8,909 bases of DNA from Clostridiales bacterium. Its GTDB lineage: Bacteria > Bacillota > Clostridia > Christensenellales > JAISNN01. Numbering within the stretch: the stretch's first letter is position 1; each line of letters begins with the position of its first letter. Shown in pieces: positions 5,293 through 8,909 of the stretch. The position numbers and the translations under genes are program-made. Under the pieces are notes generated by a model that saw only the letters and a list, made by a program, of their open reading frames with translations, was not told where the DNA came from and did not search any database. Location of the stretch: assembly GCA_031289865.1 (NCBI GenBank), contig JAITOQ010000137.1, forward strand, positions 1 to 8,909, given 5' to 3'.

Positions 5293-6315
5293 TTACATCG
5301 TCAAACTCAATATAACCCCTATCGTACCGACCGCTCCCGTAACCACGGTGAGCACGGCATAGATCACGGAAATTCTGTTTTCGGAATACCCCGAAAGCTC
5401 TAAGTGATGATGAAACGGCGACATTTTAAAGATGCGTTTTTTAGTCAGCTTAAAGTATATCACTTGTAGGATAACAGATAGCGACGACCAGACATGGACG
5501 ATACAGACAAAGGCTAAAAGAAGCGGATTCCGCATAAAAATCGCCCCCGCGGCTATCGCTCCTCCGAGGGCAAGCGCGCCCGTGTCCCCCATAAAAATCC
5601 TCGCGGGATTTGCGTTGTGCCACAAAAAGCCGAGCAGCGACGCGGCGAGCGCGGACAAAAAGATACAGAGTGAAAAAAGCTCGTTTTGAAGCCCCGTCAT
5701 ACCGAATGCCGCCGCCTCAAAATAGTACAAAATCCCCGCGACAAGAAGCGCAAAAACCGATGCGACGCCGGAGCTTGCCGCAAGCCCGTCCAAGCCGTCG
5801 GTGAGGTTGACGGAATTTGTCACGGCTAAAAACAAAAAGACCGCAAACGGGATATACCATAACCCCATATTCCATTCGACGGTAAAAAACGGGATACGCA
5901 CCGAGTCCCCGATCCATTCGTTATAGTACGCAAAAAAAGCCGCTATGAGCGCGATTCCGAGCTGTGCTATGATTTTTTGATAGGGTTTTAAGCCCTCGTT
6001 CCGCTTGTAGCGAACCTTGATAAAATCGTCCGAAAAACCGACTATCCCGTAGCCGACGGTCACAAGCACCGCGATGAGCGACAGTCTGCCGTAGCCGAAA
6101 AGCAAGGAAACGACGGCTGTCGGCAAGATAAAAATCCAACCGCCCATCGTCGGAGTTCCGCTCTTTTTGGTATGCCCCTCAAGATACTTTAGGATCGGCT
6201 GACCGACCTTTATCCGCGCCATAAGACGAATGACAAGGGGCGCGGTCAGCATCGACAAGACAAACGCGGCGACCGCCGCCGCTAAAACGACGATTAAATC
6301 TCCGTACTCTTGCAT
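5293..6315 (-). CDS. mraY: Phospho-N-acetylmuramoyl-pentapeptide transferase
   Basis: A 340-residue polytopic membrane enzyme with about ten hydrophobic segments. It moves phospho-MurNAc-pentapeptide from UDP to undecaprenyl phosphate, making lipid I on the inner face of the membrane. Signature sites are all present: GTPTMGG (53-59), the aspartate pair in GFSDDFIK (96-97), NLTDGLDG (170-177), MGDTG (242-246) and SPFHHHLE with the triple histidine (302-304). The ATG lies inside murE; the two genes overlap by 22 nt, and GAGGGG precedes it, so translation is probably coupled. In most Bacillota murF sits between murE and mraY and murD follows; here neither is seen, and the cluster ends at a palindromic repeat. 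Confidence 0.96.
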   Translation of the reverse strand: MQEYGDLIVVLAAAVAAFVLSMLTAPLVIRLMARIKVGQPILKYLEGHTKKSGTPTMGGWIFILPTAVVSLLFGYGRLSLIAVLVTVGYGIVGFSDDFIKVRYKRNEGLKPYQKIIAQLGIALIAAFFAYYNEWIGDSVRIPFFTVEWNMGLWYIPFAVFLFLAVTNSVNLTDGLDGLAASSGVASVFALLVAGILYYFEAAAFGMTGLQNELFSLCIFLSALAASLLGFLWHNANPARIFMGDTGALALGGAIAAGAIFMRNPLLLAFVCIVHVWSSLSVILQVIYFKLTKKRIFKMSPFHHHLELSGYSENRISVIYAVLTVVTGAVGTIGVILSLTM

Positions 6316-7754
6316 AACCCCTCTATCACCGCTCTGTCGCCGTAGGGATATTTTACGCCCTTGATATCCATATAATCCTCCGAGCCCTTTCCCGCGACCA
6401 CCACGAGGTCGTCCTTTTCGGCAAGAGCGTAAGCACGCTCTATAGCTTCCTTTCGGTCGATTATGCTCAAATGCTCGCTCGCTATACCCCTTATACCCTT
6501 TTCTATATCTCCGATGATATCGCCCGCCTCTTCAAAACGCGGATTATCCGAGGTGAGTATCGTAATGTCGGCGTAGTCGGCTGAAATCCTGCCCATGATC
6601 GGACGCTTTATCCTATCGCGGTTGCCGCCGCAGCCGAACACGCTTATCAAGCGTCCTTTCGTTATCTTTTTTGCCGCGGAAAGTATCTTTTTCAGCCCGT
6701 CGGGAGAATGCGCGTAGTCCAAGATAAAGCCGCATTTCGGGGTCATAATGACATTAAAACGACCGGGAATTTCGGGTATAGTACCCGCCGCCTCCGCGGT
6801 GTCGTGTAACGATAGGTTTAAGAGCCGCGCCGCCGTCATTGCCGCAAGGCAGTTGTACACGTTGAATATCCCCGCCATAGGGAGCTTCACCTCCGCAATG
6901 TCGTCAAAAATGTTCGCAAAAAAACTCGTTCCGCTGATATCAGCGCGAATGTTGACCGCAAAAACGTCGGAGGGATTTTTGATACCGTAGCTGATTACGT
7001 TTGCGTCGGTCGCGTTTATAATCTCTATCCCCGTGCGATCGTCCGCATTTATCACGACGGTTTTTGCGTGCCGCCGCGTAAAATACGAACGCTTGACCTC
7101 CGAATATTTCTCCATAGTTTCAAAAAAATCCAAATGGTCTTGAGAACAATTGGTAAACACCGCAATGTCCGCAATCACGGGATTGATTTTTTTGAGATAG
7201 ATCGCGTGCGCGGATATTTCCGACACCGCGACGTCCGTCTTTGCATCGCGCATTCGCCTAAGTATAGCAAAAAATTCGTACGGATCCGGAGTCGTCATAT
7301 CGGTCTCCTCCCGAACCCCGTCTATGATGTTTCCTATCGTCCCGATAAGCCCCGTTTTGATTCCGTTCGCGGAGAGAATGTGGTGTATCATATGCGCGAC
7401 CGTGGTCTTTCCGTTCGTCCCCGACACCCCTATAAACCGCATCTCGTCGGTCGGATTTCCAAAAAAATTGCTCGCGATAAAAGCGTAAGCCTCCCTCGCG
7501 TCGCGCACGAGAATACAAGCCGCAGCAGTGCCGCGAGCGACACTTTCGTCGTCCGTCACAACAACAACCGCGCCCGCTTCTATAGCGTCGTTTATGTAGT
7601 CGTTTCCGTCATGCCCGCCGCCCTTAATCGCTATGAATAAGACGCCGCTTACAGCCCTCCGACTGTCCGTACAGACGTCGAGAATTTCCGTCGAGAGATC
7701 GGCGTTGCATTCTAATATTTCGATTTTTTTTAACAGTGCGTCAAGTCGTATCAT
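6294..7754 (-). CDS. murE: UDP-MurNAc-tripeptide ligase, meso-diaminopimelate type
   Basis: A 486-residue cytoplasmic Mur ligase that adds the third amino acid to UDP-MurNAc-L-Ala-D-Glu using ATP. The N-terminal UDP-binding domain (1-100) includes DVCTDSRRAVSGVLF. The ATP loop is GTNGKTT (112-118). TTPDPYEF follows at 154-161, and K221 in YSEVKRSYF is the expected carbamylated lysine. DNPRFEE (403-409) is the DNPR motif that goes with meso-diaminopimelate rather than lysine. In the C-terminal domain the usual GKGHE reads GKGSE (455-459), a departure from consensus. The ribosome site GGAGAAAG stands 7-9 nt before the ATG. It follows the transpeptidase gene after a repeat-filled gap and overlaps mraY by 22 nt. 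Confidence 0.95.
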   Translation of the reverse strand: MIRLDALLKKIEILECNADLSTEILDVCTDSRRAVSGVLFIAIKGGGHDGNDYINDAIEAGAVVVVTDDESVARGTAAACILVRDAREAYAFIASNFFGNPTDEMRFIGVSGTNGKTTVAHMIHHILSANGIKTGLIGTIGNIIDGVREETDMTTPDPYEFFAILRRMRDAKTDVAVSEISAHAIYLKKINPVIADIAVFTNCSQDHLDFFETMEKYSEVKRSYFTRRHAKTVVINADDRTGIEIINATDANVISYGIKNPSDVFAVNIRADISGTSFFANIFDDIAEVKLPMAGIFNVYNCLAAMTAARLLNLSLHDTAEAAGTIPEIPGRFNVIMTPKCGFILDYAHSPDGLKKILSAAKKITKGRLISVFGCGGNRDRIKRPIMGRISADYADITILTSDNPRFEEAGDIIGDIEKGIRGIASEHLSIIDRKEAIERAYALAEKDDLVVVAGKGSEDYMDIKGVKYPYGDRAVIEGLCKSTEI

Positions 7755-7774
7755 TTTTGTCTTTCTCCTTTTTT

Positions 7775-7828
7775 AATGCAAAATGTAGAATTTTTTTAAT
7801 GCAGAATGCAGAATGCAAAATGCAGAAT
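7775..7828. repeat. Degenerate heptamer tandem repeat (AATGCAG-like)
   Basis: About six units of AATGCAG/AATGCAA/AATGTAG, interrupted by a T-run (7791-7797), lie in the gap just upstream of the murE ribosome site. Its right end merges with the TGCAGAAT-GCGGATT segment shared with the element downstream of mraY. Confidence 0.75.
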
Positions 7829-7870
7829 TGCGGATTTAAAAATGTGTTTGTTATCATACGGCTGGTTTTA

Positions 7871-7895
7871 GATTCTTCGCTCCATTCAGAATGAC
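7871..7895. repeat. Dispersed-repeat-like sequence (GATTCTTCGCTCC...AGAATGAC)
   Basis: Reads GATTCTTCGCTCCATTC then AGAATGAC, with ATTCT and AGAAT as small inverted arms. It closely resembles the 'GTCATTCTGA...GCGAAGAATC' dispersed intergenic repeat known from many bacterial genomes. That likeness is from memory, and only one copy is in the window. Confidence 0.5.
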
Positions 7896-7911
7896 ACCCG
7901 CTTTTATCCTT

Positions 7912-7945
7912 AACTTTCAATTTTCAACTTTCAACTTTCAACTTC
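7912..7945. repeat. Heptamer tandem repeat (AACTTTC-like)
   Basis: Five consecutive 7-base units, AACTTTC AATTTTC AACTTTC AACTTTC AACTTCA, directly abutting the perfect palindrome at 7946. The 7-bp period is shared with the AATGCAG repeat 90 bp away, but not its sequence. Confidence 0.8.
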
Positions 7946-7986
7946 ATAGAGTATTCTACAAAACGCCGTTTTGTAGAATACTCTAT
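7946..7986. repeat. Perfect 41-bp palindrome right after the transpeptidase gene
   Basis: Twenty-base arms (left arm ATAGAGTATTCTACAAAACG) meet around a single C at 7966, with no mismatch. It starts 4 nt after the transpeptidase stop. The inner 30 bases are the same family as the palindrome at 5219-5265. As RNA it would form a very stable hairpin, but no U-run follows in the direction of transcription (GAAGTTG comes next), so a simple intrinsic terminator is not indicated. Confidence 0.9.
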
Positions 7987-7990
7987 CAGT

Positions 7991-8909
7991 TTACACAATT
8001 AAAAGTGCCGCCATTTTTACGTTTATTCGGCTCCCCGCCGCGGGGAGCTGCGCCGTCACTATATCCCCTTCGCCGTCGATTTCGCAATAGATTCCGTATT
8101 TTTTTAGGAGGGCTTCCGCGTCGTAATAAGCCATTCCTCTCACGTCGGGCATAGCAAATTCAGCCATATCCGAAAGGTCGCTTTCCGAAAAATTAGGGAC
8201 CGTTCCGAGATAGTTAAATATCCCGCGAAAGATTTTACCCGCGTAAGGCGCGGCGACGATACTCCCGTAATACACCCCCGTCCCCGGCTCGTCAACGATA
8301 AACATCATGACGTATTCGGGGTCGTACGACGGATAAAAGCCGACAAACGAGGAGATGTATTTTCCTTGCGCAATTATTCCGTTGACATATTTTTGCGCCG
8401 TACCCGTCTTTCCTCCGATACTGTAGCCCGCGACTCCCGCCGCTTTTCCTCCGCCGTTTTTCACGACGCCCTCAAGATATTCGCGCATCTGCTTGCTCGT
8501 TTTTTCTCCTATAGATACTCCCTTTATTGTAGGATAATTTTTGAGCGCAATCTTTCCGCTTTTGTCTTTTATTGACGAAACAAGATACGGAGTCATAAGT
8601 TTTCCTCCGTTGACTACCGACGCTACCCCGTTGAGGAGCTCTATCGGAGTCATTGCGATGGCTTGCCCAAATCCGATACGCGCAAGATCTACGGTCTTTA
8701 CGTCCTTTTCGGCAATCGAGAGCGCGGAGGCTTCTCCGACCATATCGATTCCCGTCTTTTCAAAGATTCCGAATTTTTTGAGGTAGTTATAAAACCGCTG
8801 TGTACCGAGGGCTTGAACACAATCCATAAATACGCAATTACAGCTGTTTTGGATCCCCTCCGTAAAGGTCTGCGCGCCGTGTCCCTTTGTCCTCCAACAG
8901 CGTATCCTC
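7991..8909 (-). CDS. Class B penicillin-binding protein, SpoVD/FtsI-like transpeptidase, C-terminal fragment
   Basis: The open frame continues to the window edge, so this is the last 305 residues of a larger protein; the ATG at 8827 is internal. From the edge, CWRTKGHGAQTFTEGIQNSCN contains the SxN motif (SCN, fragment residues 22-24), and GGKTGTAQ contains the KTG motif (about 167-169). Both belong to the penicilloyl-serine transferase site; the SxxK serine lies outside the window. The last 53 residues (MPDVRGMAYYDAEALLKKYG...) form one PASTA domain. The enzyme cross-links peptidoglycan outside the membrane, in division (FtsI/Pbp2B) or in spore cortex synthesis (SpoVD). A single PASTA domain and the place just before murE suit SpoVD, but FtsI cannot be excluded. 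Confidence 0.92.
   Translation of the reverse strand, partial: RIRCWRTKGHGAQTFTEGIQNSCNCVFMDCVQALGTQRFYNYLKKFGIFEKTGIDMVGEASALSIAEKDVKTVDLARIGFGQAIAMTPIELLNGVASVVNGGKLMTPYLVSSIKDKSGKIALKNYPTIKGVSIGEKTSKQMREYLEGVVKNGGGKAAGVAGYSIGGKTGTAQKYVNGIIAQGKYISSFVGFYPSYDPEYVMMFIVDEPGTGVYYGSIVAAPYAGKIFRGIFNYLGTVPNFSESDLSDMAEFAMPDVRGMAYYDAEALLKKYGIYCEIDGEGDIVTAQLPAAGSRINVKMAALLIV

Noticed and set aside
7068..7640. 190-codon open frame on the plus strand inside murE
   Set aside because: It lies wholly antisense to a well-supported murE, has an arginine/histidine-rich composition typical of a shadow frame in GC-richer coding DNA, and has no ribosome site.
7775..7986. CRISPR array
   Set aside because: The repeats are 7-bp tandem units and one palindrome, without spacers of regular length, and no cas genes are near.

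Overview
The window looks like a Bacillota genome of the Clostridia type, probably uncultured. Evidence: a DegV-family protein, a class B penicillin-binding protein with a C-terminal PASTA domain just upstream of murE and mraY, a MurE with the DNPR motif of meso-diaminopimelate enzymes, strong GGAGG-type ribosome sites, and promoters reading TTTTGTGGTATAAT. Every confident gene is on the minus strand, so transcription runs from high to low coordinates.

Right part (5293-8909): a piece of the dcw cell-wall/division cluster. In transcription order it has the 3' part of a SpoVD/FtsI-like transpeptidase, a 236-bp gap packed with repeats, murE, and mraY (overlapping murE by 22 bp). murF is not between murE and mraY, and the cluster stops after mraY at a palindromic repeat. 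The same palindrome family lies between the transpeptidase gene and murE.

Middle (3555-5112): a consensus-like promoter, a DegV-family lipid-binding protein and a purine-type phosphoribosyltransferase, closely linked.

Accessory island (1174-3492): four small genes of unfamiliar type, visibly more AT-rich than the flanks, in tight operon-like order. One (2163-2705) resembles the DUF1629/Imm11 immunity-protein family. In at least three of the four, the frame is broken near the 3' end by a single-base shift. Correcting it gives a longer C-terminus; in two of these cases the new stop falls 14-17 nt before the next start. A 67-bp direct repeat flanks the last gene and encodes a duplicated C-terminal peptide. 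My reading is an orphan array of immunity-like genes being reshuffled and eroded, but family membership is firm for none of them.

Left part (1-1133): a strong promoter with a palindrome at the expected transcription start, then a protein with two SCP2-like (sterol carrier/lipid-binding) halves, then the N-terminus of a class III aminotransferase of the glutamate-1-semialdehyde aminomutase type, cut by the window edge.
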